The notes under the pieces were generated by a model that saw only the letters and a program-made list of their open reading frames with translations, had not been told where the DNA came from and did not search any database. Positions 56,155-64,000 of a stretch of DNA of 64,000 nt are shown one piece after another. Source of the DNA: an uncultured Coriobacteriaceae bacterium (GTDB taxonomy: Bacteria > Actinomycetota > Coriobacteriia > Coriobacteriales > Eggerthellaceae); NCBI GenBank assembly GCA_902768975.1, contig CACXMZ010000001.1:105939-169938 (forward strand), in the 5' to 3' direction. Both the position numbers and the translations under genes were made by a program. Positions within the stretch are counted from its first letter, which is position 1, and every line of letters starts with the position of its first letter.

Positions 56155-56841
56155 ATGCTTGAAGTAGTCTTGAACATACCCTATTGGTTTGAACTTATGG
56201 CCACGGTTACGTCCGCGGTTTCGGGCGCCATGGTTGCTACTCGTGCGCGTTACGACATTTTCGGCGTGATTGTTATTACCATTATCACGGGGCTTTTCGG
56301 CGCCATTTTCCGCGACATCTTGCTCCAGGACTATGGCATTTATGCCTTCCAGCACCCCCAGCTCATTATTGCCTGCGTTATTACGGGCATCGTGGTGTTT
56401 TATTTTGGGCAGCTGGTTACCTACCTTGCCCGTGTGGTGGAAGTAATCGATACGCTTTCGCTGGGCATGTGGGGCGTCATTACCGTTGGCAAGGCACTTT
56501 CTGCGGGGCTCACCATTGTGCCCGCCATCATGCTTGCGGCCATTGCTTCCGTGGGTGGCGGCATCGTACGCGACACACTCATGGGCAGGCCTATTACTGC
56601 ATTCCAGCCTGGGTCGCTCTACGGCACGGCGGCCGTGGTGGGCTCCACCGTGTTTGCCCTCATGAAAACCTATGGGATCTTGGAACCCTACGCCGCCATT
56701 ATCTGCGTTGCGCTTGTTTCGCTCATTCGCCTGTCTTCCCTACTGTTTGGCATTTCGACCAAGCCTTCGCACGACCTGTCTATGCCGCTGCTCGACGCCA
56801 TGTCTAAACCGATTGACGCCCTTACCCATAAAGACGATTAA
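56155..56841 (+). CDS. TRIC-type cation channel family protein (UPF0126)
   Basis: The 228-residue protein has about seven membrane helices in two repeats: SAVSGAMVATRARYDIFGVIVITIITGLFGAIFRDILL and KALSAGL...IASVGGGIVRDTLMGRP. The paired GGxxRD motifs are the hallmark of the UPF0126/TRIC family of trimeric cation channels. The start lacks a ribosome site and lies 12 bases after a TAAGAT box, so the leader is very short. Confidence 0.9.
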   Translation: MLEVVLNIPYWFELMATVTSAVSGAMVATRARYDIFGVIVITIITGLFGAIFRDILLQDYGIYAFQHPQLIIACVITGIVVFYFGQLVTYLARVVEVIDTLSLGMWGVITVGKALSAGLTIVPAIMLAAIASVGGGIVRDTLMGRPITAFQPGSLYGTAAVVGSTVFALMKTYGILEPYAAIICVALVSLIRLSSLLFGISTKPSHDLSMPLLDAMSKPIDALTHKDD

Positions 56842-56900
56842 TCCAACGCCAGTGTGCTACCATACAGCGCGTTGCACAAAACCAGAGAGAAGGAAAAGCT

Positions 56901-57761
56901 ATGTCTGAAGCGAACAATGCACCCCTAGAATTAACCGAAGAAGAAAAGGCGCTCCTTAACGCCAGCTGCCACGGTGGCGCACCCGCTGGGCCCCAAGTGC
57001 TCGAACCCAATAGCAACTCAAAGATTAAGCACGTCATTGGCGTGGTTTCGGGTAAGGGCGGCGTAGGCAAGAGCCTGGTCACCAGCTTGCTCGCGAGCGA
57101 AGCGAACAAACGCGGCTACAAGGTGGGCATCCTCGACGCCGACGTTACCGGCCCTTCCATCCCCAAGTCCTTTGGATATAGCGACCCACTCACGGGGGAC
57201 GAAACTAATGTCTTCCCTGGTCAAACGCCTAGTGGCATCAAGCTTATTTCAACCAATCTTATGCTTCCCGCTGAAGACGTGCCCGTAGTATGGCGCGGCC
57301 CGGTAGTATCTGGTGTTATCAAGCAGTTCTTCAACGAAGTCAACTGGGGTGAACTGGACTACCTCTTTGTCGACATGCCTCCGGGAACTTCGGACGTGCT
57401 GCTTACAGTGTTCCAGAGCCTGCCTGTGGACGGCATTATTACCGTTTCTACGCCGCAAGATCTGGTTGGCATGATTGTGGGCAAGGCGGTTAATGTGGCC
57501 CAACAAATGGAAGTGCCCGTGCTTGGCCTCGTTGAAAACATGGCCTATTTCACCTGCCCCGACTGCAGCAAGAAGCACCACATCTTTGGTGAGCCCCAGG
57601 GCGCAGTGGTGGCGCAGCACTATCAGATTCCTGCGCATGCCACCCTGCCCATCGACCCGACTTTTGCCGCCCTGGTTGACGCAGGCAAAATTGAAGAATA
57701 CGACGTAGCGGGCGCCCTCGACCCCATCATCGAACAGATTGAAAAGGTGGCTGCTCAGTAG
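56901..57761 (+). CDS. mrp: Mrp/NBP35-type iron-sulfur cluster carrier ATPase
   Basis: The 286-residue protein has the deviant Walker A VVSGKGGVGKS near residue 48, LDADVTGPSIPKSFG, FVDMPPGTSDV, and the C-terminal cluster site CPDC. Mrp proteins carry 4Fe-4S clusters to apoproteins, needed for the many Fe-S enzymes here (LutAB, activase). An extra N-terminal ~40 residues include one cysteine (Cys23). The start has a GAAGGA site. Confidence 0.94.
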   Translation: MSEANNAPLELTEEEKALLNASCHGGAPAGPQVLEPNSNSKIKHVIGVVSGKGGVGKSLVTSLLASEANKRGYKVGILDADVTGPSIPKSFGYSDPLTGDETNVFPGQTPSGIKLISTNLMLPAEDVPVVWRGPVVSGVIKQFFNEVNWGELDYLFVDMPPGTSDVLLTVFQSLPVDGIITVSTPQDLVGMIVGKAVNVAQQMEVPVLGLVENMAYFTCPDCSKKHHIFGEPQGAVVAQHYQIPAHATLPIDPTFAALVDAGKIEEYDVAGALDPIIEQIEKVAAQ

Positions 57762-57785
57762 CACCCCAACTCCATCTGCATGAAA

Positions 57786-57819
57786 AAACGACTCATTACC
57801 CTAGGGTAATGAGTCGTTT
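57786..57819. terminator. Bidirectional terminator between mrp and PPOX gene
   Basis: A 15-bp perfect stem (57786-57800 with 57805-57819; AAACGACTCATTACC and its complement) with a 4-base loop and A/T runs at both ends serves the convergent mrp (+) and PPOX (-) genes. Confidence 0.9.
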
Positions 57820-57838
57820 CTGTTATAGCCGAAGTAAT

Positions 57839-58231
57839 TTAGAAGTTTACGACTTCCGATTCACTCGTGAAGGAGCTAAAAGTTGCTGTGGCATTCTGGA
57901 AATAAAAAACTTCGGTATTGCCGTCGCCCACGGCATACATGGCTGCAAGGCTGGGGTATGCGTCCAGCATGGCCTGCTGGGCTTCTTCGCGCGGGTCTTC
58001 TACAAGTTCGCCCGCAATGCGCAGCCAAGAACCGTCTTTGAAAGCGCAAACTTCCACTTTGGGGTTGGCATGAATCTGCTTGGAAACGTCTTTGACCTTA
58101 CCCGTTTGAATATAGAGCTTGCCTTCAAAAATGTTGACGGTACCGAAGGGGCGCACGCGCGGCTGGTCGCCGTCCATAGTGGCCAGATAATAGGTTTCCG
58201 CATCCTTCAAGAATTGTTCTACCCGTTGCAT
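57839..58231 (-). CDS. Pyridoxamine 5'-phosphate oxidase-fold protein
   Basis: The 130-residue protein has a flavin-binding split-barrel pattern: YYLATMDGDQPRVRPFGTVNIFEGKLYIQTGK and VEVCAFKDGSWLRIAGEL. Small members like this bind FMN or F420 and reduce varied substrates, for example nitroimidazoles (NimA-like). The specific role is not known. The ATG at 58231 has an AAAGGAGG site. Confidence 0.87.
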   Translation of the reverse strand: MQRVEQFLKDAETYYLATMDGDQPRVRPFGTVNIFEGKLYIQTGKVKDVSKQIHANPKVEVCAFKDGSWLRIAGELVEDPREEAQQAMLDAYPSLAAMYAVGDGNTEVFYFQNATATFSSFTSESEVVNF

Positions 58232-58391
58232 GGAGTGCCTCCTTTGTTTTCAAACTGTATTGAAGCTATTATCGCGCAAAAAGTGTGAGGACTTCAACTT
58301 TCCCAAGCTGTGGAGGAATAGTTTTTTGAAACAGTTATGTCGACCAGGAGCCACGTGCTTAATTACCTTGATGCACTCGTGCCGTTCGACG

Positions 58392-58420
58392 TTGAGGGCA
58401 CGGCAAGGCACTTCTATAAT
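58392..58420 (+). promoter_or_regulatory. Promoter of the CBM9-like lipoprotein gene
   Basis: TTGAGG (58392-58397) and TATAAT (58415-58420) are 17 bases apart, about 65 bases upstream of the gene. Otherwise 58232-58391 shows nothing I can support. Confidence 0.75.
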
Positions 58421-58484
58421 AGTGAGGGAACTGATTCTAAAGGGGCGGGATGGGTACTGACCATGTTCTACCTTGGAGGCAACC

Positions 58485-59300
58485 GTGAAGAAGTGGGTGT
58501 ATATCATTCTTGTATGCATGGGCGCGCTCGCGCTTATGTGTGGCTGTTCGCAAGACGCGAGCACTGCTCCTTCCGTTGCGCAAAATTCAAGCGTTGAAGA
58601 AAGCACTGCTCGTTCTTCAGCACAAGATACTAGCGCTAAGGAAGGCGAAGCTTCCGCTGCAACCGAAAGTGAAGTTTCTACAGGAGCCGAAGGGGAACGC
58701 AAGACTTATACCATTACCCGTGTTGACCAGGCACCTGACTGGAGTGCCGTTCCGCAGCTTGACATAGACAAGGTGCAATGGACCGACGACTACGGCATTC
58801 GCGCCCATGCACAGCTTTGCTACGACAGCAAAGCACTCTATGTGCGTATGTGGGCAGAAGAGCAGGACGTACGTGCCACCTACACCACCGACGACCCGCT
58901 ACCCAAGTGCTACGAGGACAGCTGCCTGGAATTTTTCTTCCAGCTTAGTGAAAAAGATGCGCGCTATATGAACTTCGAGTTCAACCCCAATGCTGCGCTT
59001 TGCTGCGAGATTGGCACGGAAAAGCAAAATCGGGTAGTGCTGGTTCCTCCCAGCGACGCCTTGACCCCTACCGCCAACCGCACAGATGATGGCTGGGACT
59101 TGACGTATCGGCTGCCCTTCGAATTCTTAAGGATGTTTTATCCAGAGTTCAGCGCCGAGCCAGGAGTGCAAATAAGGGGCAATCTCTATAAGTGTGGCAA
59201 CCTTACAGCCCACAAGCACTATCTGTCTTGGAACCCGGTTGAAAGCGATACCCCCAACTTCCATCTTCCCAGCTCCTTTGGCGTTTTAGTTTTTGGGTAA
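58485..59300 (+). CDS. Lipoprotein with CBM9/DOMON-like domain
   Basis: The 271-residue protein starts at GTG 58485, chosen because a GGAGG site lies 6 bases upstream; a TTG four codons earlier overlaps that site. It has a lipoprotein signal (hydrophobic core then MCGC; Cys21), a Ser/Ala/Glu linker to about residue 70, and a domain reading SKALYVRMWAEEQDVRA, DSCLEFFFQLSE and YMNFEFNPNAAL. This matches carbohydrate-binding family 9-like proteins, which bind sugars or haem. The ligand is not known. Confidence 0.8.
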   Translation: MKKWVYIILVCMGALALMCGCSQDASTAPSVAQNSSVEESTARSSAQDTSAKEGEASAATESEVSTGAEGERKTYTITRVDQAPDWSAVPQLDIDKVQWTDDYGIRAHAQLCYDSKALYVRMWAEEQDVRATYTTDDPLPKCYEDSCLEFFFQLSEKDARYMNFEFNPNAALCCEIGTEKQNRVVLVPPSDALTPTANRTDDGWDLTYRLPFEFLRMFYPEFSAEPGVQIRGNLYKCGNLTAHKHYLSWNPVESDTPNFHLPSSFGVLVFG

Positions 59301-59354
59301 CGACACCCGCCGCCGACGCGGATGAAAAGCGGGCAGAGGTCTTACGGGGTAGCA

Positions 59355-61262
59355 TCACGAGGATGCGGGAGTGTCCTCCGAAGCAATGTCGTAAAGGAAT
59401 TTATACGCTCGACGATAATTTTCTTCGCGCCCTTCGGAAAGTATTGCCTTCACTTCGGCCACCAGGTCTGCCTTGTGGAGAAGGTCTACGACATACGAAG
59501 CGTAACGGGTACCGCTTTCGGCATCGAGCTCTGCTACGACTTCGTCAAAACTCTTCCCCTTCTTGTAACTGCGACCGACCGCATCGGTGGCAGCATCCAG
59601 GCTGTCCGCGCAACAGGTAATATCGATAAAGGGGCGCTCAGACGGATCGATGATGCCATTCTTAATCCGTTTCTCCAGCGTATCGCCGGAATCATGATGG
59701 CACAGAGCGACCGCAAAGAGGTCTTTCGTTTCTTCATGTTGCTTGAGGATATAAGCGCCAATTGCCGAATGGCTTTTAACTATGGCAAACTCCTGGTCGG
59801 TCAGTCTGCGCCCGTAGGTCATGATAATTTCGATCACAAATAATTTGCCGATGTCGTGGCAAAGCGCTGCGTGCTCGGCATGATTGAGTATTTCTTGCGA
59901 AAGAGCCAGAACTTCCTCTGTTGTTTGGGCACCCCGAAAACCAATGAATACTTCGGGGCTTTCTTCCAGCAGGTGGGACGCAAGAAGCCTTACCAGCGAA
60001 GCAACCGTCAGGGAATGCACGTAGGTGAGCGGGTGCATGGCAGCAACCATCTGGAGGCAAAACTCTTCAAAACCTCCGAGTGGAAGATCTGCGTAATCTT
60101 TCAGCACATGCGAAATGTTGGCGGTTGCAAAAGAGATACTGTCAAGCTTTGGCATCCGGTTGGTGTAAAGCACCAGATTTCGATACTGCCTCCCCAGCGC
60201 GGCCTGATCCTGCTCATCCATGCCCAAGTGTTTGGCGGCGAGCAGATATTCATCCAGCACAAAGAGGCTCATGATATTGTCGTGAATGCCAAACTGAAAC
60301 AGGTTCGCCTGACTCATTAGGTTGCGCAAATGCAACTTGTATTCATCTCCCGACAAACGCCCAGTCAGAAAACCAAGCCGTGCCTGGTAGAGGTCCAGGG
60401 TATGGCGGTCACAGTAGTGACGATACTTATTCACATCTGATTCCCAGATATAGATGAGCCGTTCCGCATATCCGTAGAGGCACTCCAGCTGCTCATCATT
60501 CATGCCTCGTTGATTAAGCCGCTCAGAGTAGCTCACCATGTATTGCAGGCAACGGAAAGTATGGTAATCCCAGTTATACTCGGGCGCCTGTTCCCGATAG
60601 AAGGGGTCGTCCGCCAGCGCCATGGAACGCTGCAAAAGCTCCAAATCGGCCTGGTTTTCCGCATCTTCCTTTGCACAGTTTTGATAGAGCAAAGAACTGA
60701 TATAACGGGAGTTGATAAGTACCTTTTCTTTACAGTCTTCGTCTGGAAGTGCTGAAAAGCGGGACTTTTCCAAGTAGGATAGCAGGCGCGTCCCTGCCTC
60801 AATTCCTTTTTGGCGGTATGTAAGTCCTATGTCGTCGCAGGGCATCAGACGCAGCGCCAACTCCACCATGGCAAATGCGGCTTCAACCTGGCTGTCCAAT
60901 GCGTGAATCAGCGCGCGCTCATCCTGTTTATAGTCCGCATCCTCCACAAGCTTGCAAGAAATCAAATAGCAAATCATGGGATCGAGGGTAGAAACAGAAT
61001 ACATGTCAACCAAACCCCGCGAAAACGAAAGTAGGCCCTCTGTTTCTTCGTCAGACAGGTGTCTGTCTGCCTCAAGCAGCGGATAGACATAGCTATCAAG
61101 GGTTTCGTTGAGCTCCTCTGAAAGAACACCAATCTTGGTAAAGTTACGAACAAGAGTCGACAGGTATTCGTTATCGTTCATGATAGACTCGATTGAAGGA
61201 GCAGAATACAAACGAATCTGCGATGACAATGCAATGAATTGTTCTAAAGACTGTTGTGGCAT
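59355..61262 (-). CDS. HD-domain protein with helical N-terminus, degenerate GYP (paralog 2)
   Basis: The 635-residue protein is a paralog of the next upstream gene. The N-terminal ~450 residues are mostly helical, without known domains. The C-terminal HD domain has HAALCHDIGKLFVIEIIMTYGRRL, SHSAIGAYIL and LCHHDSGD, but lacks the GYP sequence, so cyclic-di-GMP hydrolysis is doubtful. The ATG at 61262 is the chosen start; a frame open to 61367 adds an unlikely basic stretch. Confidence 0.78.
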   Translation of the reverse strand: MPQQSLEQFIALSSQIRLYSAPSIESIMNDNEYLSTLVRNFTKIGVLSEELNETLDSYVYPLLEADRHLSDEETEGLLSFSRGLVDMYSVSTLDPMICYLISCKLVEDADYKQDERALIHALDSQVEAAFAMVELALRLMPCDDIGLTYRQKGIEAGTRLLSYLEKSRFSALPDEDCKEKVLINSRYISSLLYQNCAKEDAENQADLELLQRSMALADDPFYREQAPEYNWDYHTFRCLQYMVSYSERLNQRGMNDEQLECLYGYAERLIYIWESDVNKYRHYCDRHTLDLYQARLGFLTGRLSGDEYKLHLRNLMSQANLFQFGIHDNIMSLFVLDEYLLAAKHLGMDEQDQAALGRQYRNLVLYTNRMPKLDSISFATANISHVLKDYADLPLGGFEEFCLQMVAAMHPLTYVHSLTVASLVRLLASHLLEESPEVFIGFRGAQTTEEVLALSQEILNHAEHAALCHDIGKLFVIEIIMTYGRRLTDQEFAIVKSHSAIGAYILKQHEETKDLFAVALCHHDSGDTLEKRIKNGIIDPSERPFIDITCCADSLDAATDAVGRSYKKGKSFDEVVAELDAESGTRYASYVVDLLHKADLVAEVKAILSEGREENYRRAYKFLYDIASEDTPASS

Positions 61263-61378
61263 CTTTACCGTAGGTCTTCTCTTGAATCTGGCAAGCGTAA
61301 TTATAACTATAATCCTAGGATTTTTTCCATACGGTTTTTGAAGTCCGCAAGCATGGCAGCCACACATGGCCGCTAGAA

Positions 61379-63277
61379 CTATAGTGTTTTCAGGAGATGA
61401 TAGGTATTACGGTAGTTCTTGTCGCGACCTTCGTTGAGAAGTTCTTCAAGCTCCCCCTTAATGTTGTCGTCCTCGAAGAGTTCAACGACATAAGGTGCAT
61501 AGCGCGTGCCGCTACCTTCATGTAGTTCATCGATATACTTTTTGAGAGTAATTCCGTCTTTGTAACTGCGCCCCACGGAATCCGTTGCTGCATCAAGACA
61601 GTCCGCGACAGCAAGTAAGGCGACGAGCGTTTGATATTCGGACTCTTTCATGCTGAAGTTTTTGGGATAACCACGTGAGTCGTCGAACCATTTATGATGC
61701 CCCATAGCCATTTCTGCGTAGTCCTCTAACGAAGGGAAACGACGCAGCAGCGATGCGCCAACCAGGGTGTGAGATTGAATTATCTCGAACTCGGAATCTA
61801 TCAGATTACGGCCGTAAGTCATTATGGTCTCTACTATGAATATCTTGCCGATATCATGAAGCAATGCCCCGTTGTAAACGAAATCCAGTACATCGTCCAT
61901 TTTTGCTAATACGTCGGCGGTGTTTTTGGCACCACATATTCCGATGAACCTGTCAGGTTCTTTCTCTATTAATTTTTCAGCCAAATATTTAGTGATGTCA
62001 GCAACATTAAGTGTGTGTATGTATGTAGGCGGATGCATGGCCGCCATGATTTTTAACGCCATATCACGGAAACGCATGCCACCAGGCACAATCATGTAGC
62101 TGCATAATATATCCGAGATAAATGTCAGCATGAATGAGAGCACGCCAGTTTTTGGCATGCGATATGCATAAGAGGCGACGTAGTCGTATACGGAGCGGAG
62201 CTGTTCTTCCTGTTGTGCGCTTAAGGCATTTCCGTCTAGTGTCATTATGTATTCAATCGGTGCAGTAAACATGATGAACATGCTGCGCGCAGAGAAGTCG
62301 TTGACATCACGCTGCGACATAATCTGCAGAAGCTCGTTCTGATAGTCTTCCAATGAACTTTCGCCAGCTAGATATGAATTACGTGCCAAGTAGAGGTGCT
62401 GCTCCATCTGAGGGCAGCCGCTTTCAAGCTCGGGATGTTGTTTTATGAACTCAATCAGGCGTTTGGTATAGCCGTTGATTTTTTGAAGCTGAGCATGATT
62501 AAAACAATGGCTATTATTATCTTCCGTGAAATCAGCCAGATATTGCAAAGTGCGAAAAACGTGTACGTCCCAATTGTAGCCAGGGACTTGTTCGTGATAA
62601 AAAGAGTCGTCCGCCAAGGCCAAAGACCGCTCGAGTAATTCTATGTCATTTACGTTGCACTCGTCTTCACCCGCACGATCGCTCCATTCGAAAAGACAGC
62701 GTATGTACCGCGAGTTGATTAAAACGAGTTCTTTGCACTCAGCGTCGGGCAGCGAACTGAATTTATCTGGTTCAAGGAATTCCAGCAGCCTATAGGCAGC
62801 CTTCAGGCCGACGTCGCGATAATGGAAACAGGCATCTTCATCAGGATAGAGACGAATCGTAAGGTTTATCATCATATAAGCCGAAATAATCATGTTATCA
62901 AGCGCCAGAATCAGGGCACGAAGGCTGTCGCTTTTTTCCGCACATTCCAGCATTTTTTCCGCCTGCTTGTAGATCAAGGGCGAATCTATGTTTTTCATAG
63001 CGGTGGTGTCGGCCAGCTGTGAGCTGAAATAAAGAAGAAGGTCAACGTCCTCGTCGGTCAGCATGTAGTCGGGTTCAAGGATGGGAAATAGGTGTTCTTT
63101 GAGTATTGCGTTGTTTTCCCTACCAAGCTCACCTATTTTTTGAAATGATTGCTGAAGGAACAGACGATAATCCTCCGCGCCGCCTTTTTCGTTCAGCTGC
63201 GGTGACGATAGCTCCAGAACTGTTTTTGCGCCATCAATATATTTAGTTAGTGCTTCAATGCGTTGATCTATTCCCAT
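61379..63277 (-). CDS. HD-GYP-type phosphodiesterase with helical N-terminus (paralog 1)
   Basis: The 632-residue protein has the same plan as its neighbour: a ~450-residue helical part and a C-terminal HD domain with GALLHDIGKIFIVETIMTYGRNL, SHTLVGASLL, MGHHKWFDDSRGYP and LAVADCLDAATDSVGRSYK. HHxWFDxxRGYP is close to the HHExxDGxGYP motif of cyclic-di-GMP phosphodiesterases, so this copy could be active. The ATG at 63277 lies 8 bases after a TACAAT box with no ribosome site, a likely leaderless mRNA. Confidence 0.8.
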   Translation of the reverse strand: MGIDQRIEALTKYIDGAKTVLELSSPQLNEKGGAEDYRLFLQQSFQKIGELGRENNAILKEHLFPILEPDYMLTDEDVDLLLYFSSQLADTTAMKNIDSPLIYKQAEKMLECAEKSDSLRALILALDNMIISAYMMINLTIRLYPDEDACFHYRDVGLKAAYRLLEFLEPDKFSSLPDAECKELVLINSRYIRCLFEWSDRAGEDECNVNDIELLERSLALADDSFYHEQVPGYNWDVHVFRTLQYLADFTEDNNSHCFNHAQLQKINGYTKRLIEFIKQHPELESGCPQMEQHLYLARNSYLAGESSLEDYQNELLQIMSQRDVNDFSARSMFIMFTAPIEYIMTLDGNALSAQQEEQLRSVYDYVASYAYRMPKTGVLSFMLTFISDILCSYMIVPGGMRFRDMALKIMAAMHPPTYIHTLNVADITKYLAEKLIEKEPDRFIGICGAKNTADVLAKMDDVLDFVYNGALLHDIGKIFIVETIMTYGRNLIDSEFEIIQSHTLVGASLLRRFPSLEDYAEMAMGHHKWFDDSRGYPKNFSMKESEYQTLVALLAVADCLDAATDSVGRSYKDGITLKKYIDELHEGSGTRYAPYVVELFEDDNIKGELEELLNEGRDKNYRNTYHLLKTL

Positions 63278-63394
63278 AGTGTGCGATTGTATCACGTATG
63301 CTGTTTTGCTTTTGGTTTAAGCACAAAGGTCGGCTCGCCAGTGAAAGCCCTCGGCCCATCTCGCAGGACCTGAAAAAGAAAAAGTCCTTTAATC

Positions 63395-63568
63395 ACAGGT
63401 CGCCTATGGTGAAACAGCGAGCGCATATCTGGTAAGCGCAATAAGCCCGTTCCAAGCGCAGCGCTGTACTTCATACGCGCAAGCAAAGGAAGGGTTTAGG
63501 GTGCCACCAGATGTGCGCGCAGCGTCAGGGCGTTTAATATGAATAAGCGGCGTTCGGAAGAACGCCGC
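63395..63568. repeat. Structured dispersed repeat, copy B
   Basis: This second copy of the repeat at 10056-10230 is in the same orientation. Its outer arms 63421-63433 and 63506-63520 pair over 13 bases with one G-U, and the right hairpin is GCGGCGTTC / GAACGCCGC (63547-63568). The core AATAAGCCCGTTCCAAGCGC is nearly identical to copy A. The rest of 63278-63394 shows nothing I can support, apart from a weak hairpin AGGAC/GTCCT at about 63365-63388. Confidence 0.65.
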
Positions 63569-63639
63569 AAAAAAGTTGGTGGGGCTATTGAGTTGCTATT
63601 CGAACTTCGTCCCCCGTTTTCTCAGTAGGATGACAGTTC

Positions 63640-64000
63640 TTAGGCCTCGCCAAAGAAGAGCTTAAGATCGTCCTCCACTGTTCCGATTCCGGCGATGCCG
63701 AAGCTGTCAACGAGCACCTTGGCAACGTTCGGGGAAAGGAACGTCGGAAGCGTAGGACCGAGATGTATGTTCTTAACGCCCAGATAAAGTAGCGCGAGTA
63801 GCACGATGACGGCCTTCTGCTCATACCACGCAATGTTGAAGGCAAGAGGTAGGTCGTTGATGTCGTCGAGTCCGAATACCTCTTTGAGCTTCAGGGCGAT
63901 TAGTGCCAGCGAATAGGAATCATTGCACTGCCCGGCATCGAGAACGCGAGGAATGCCACCGATGTCTCCAAGATCCAGCTTGTTGTATTTGTACTTCGCA
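63640..64000 (-). CDS. hcp: Hydroxylamine reductase / hybrid cluster protein (3' part)
   Basis: The frame runs in from the right edge; only the last ~120 residues are seen. They read [64 protein letters not shown] and [13 protein letters not shown], almost diagnostic of Hcp. The GQCNDSY cysteine and the WYEQKA glutamate are ligands of the hybrid cluster in known Hcp. Hcp handles nitric oxide or hydroxylamine in anaerobes. Confidence 0.95.
   Translation of the reverse strand, partial: AKYKYNKLDLGDIGGIPRVLDAGQCNDSYSLALIALKLKEVFGLDDINDLPLAFNIAWYEQKAVIVLLALLYLGVKNIHLGPTLPTFLSPNVAKVLVDSFGIAGIGTVEDDLKLFFGEA

Noticed and set aside
63575..63625. A tRNA-like end (TGGTGGGG...ATTCGAAC) just right of repeat copy B, similar to the tRNA-Ala end beside copy A
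   Set aside because: The distance from CCA to the T-loop is 5 bases too long and the T-stem does not pair; no cloverleaf can be formed. At most a decayed remnant.
63640..64000. Possible horizontal transfer of hcp because it lies next to the repeat
   Set aside because: Only 360 bases are visible; base composition is not clearly different by eye, so the idea has no support.

Overview
The window looks like chromosomal DNA of an anaerobic actinobacterium, most probably a member of the Coriobacteriia (Eggerthellaceae-like). This is inferred from gene content: lactate oxidation (lctP, lutABC), System I cytochrome c maturation with a membrane-anchored multihaem cytochrome, a giant acyl-CoA dehydratase activase, hybrid cluster protein, TlyA and no obvious sugar catabolism. 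No 16S gene is present, so the assignment is not proven. Most genes lie on the minus strand in tight, often 1- or 4-base overlapping operons.

1-10 kb: the end of a radical SAM gene; galU with a metal-ligand-less homocysteine methyltransferase-like gene and a small unknown gene; a 260-bp element with terminal inverted repeats; then ccmE-F-A-B-C-D, preceded by a five-haem-motif cytochrome whose haem motifs have three different spacings. 10-21 kb: tRNA-Ala(CGC) next to a structured repeat, then veg, a toxin-antitoxin island (XRE regulator, HicAB, a decayed XRE copy, RelB-like antitoxin/PIN), rsmA, a flavodoxin-like reductase, tatD, metG, two paralogous cell-wall hydrolases and rsmI. This order resembles the rsmI-metG-tatD-ksgA-veg region of Bacillus, with the toxin island inserted between rsmA and veg.

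21-31 kb: a chagasin-like lipoprotein joined in frame, across a single TGA, to a secreted nuclease; an MFS transporter; the lactate cluster lctP-lutA-lutB-lutC; a zinc-ribbon membrane protein. 30-40 kb: a TetR-controlled operon of a 1599-residue activase, a metallo-beta-lactamase-fold enzyme and an MGMT-like protein; a CapA-like protein; a glycine/alanine:Na+ symporter under a glycine riboswitch.

40-54 kb: a CmpB-type membrane protein, a DUF711 protein, a polysaccharide deacetylase, the acpS-nnrD and ligA-tlyA pairs, a class II aldolase, and a TetR-controlled ABC ATPase/YhgE-Pip membrane operon with two operator-like sites around its promoter. 54-64 kb: an EF-G-like GTPase, a TRIC-type channel, Mrp, a PPOX-fold protein, a CBM9-like lipoprotein, two tandem HD/HD-GYP paralogs, the second copy of the structured repeat, and the 3' end of hcp.

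The most unusual items are the repeat whose two copies show compensatory changes in their stems, the TGA-split inhibitor-nuclease lipoprotein, and a set of genes whose start codon lies 7-8 bases after a -10 box with no ribosome binding site (probable leaderless mRNAs).
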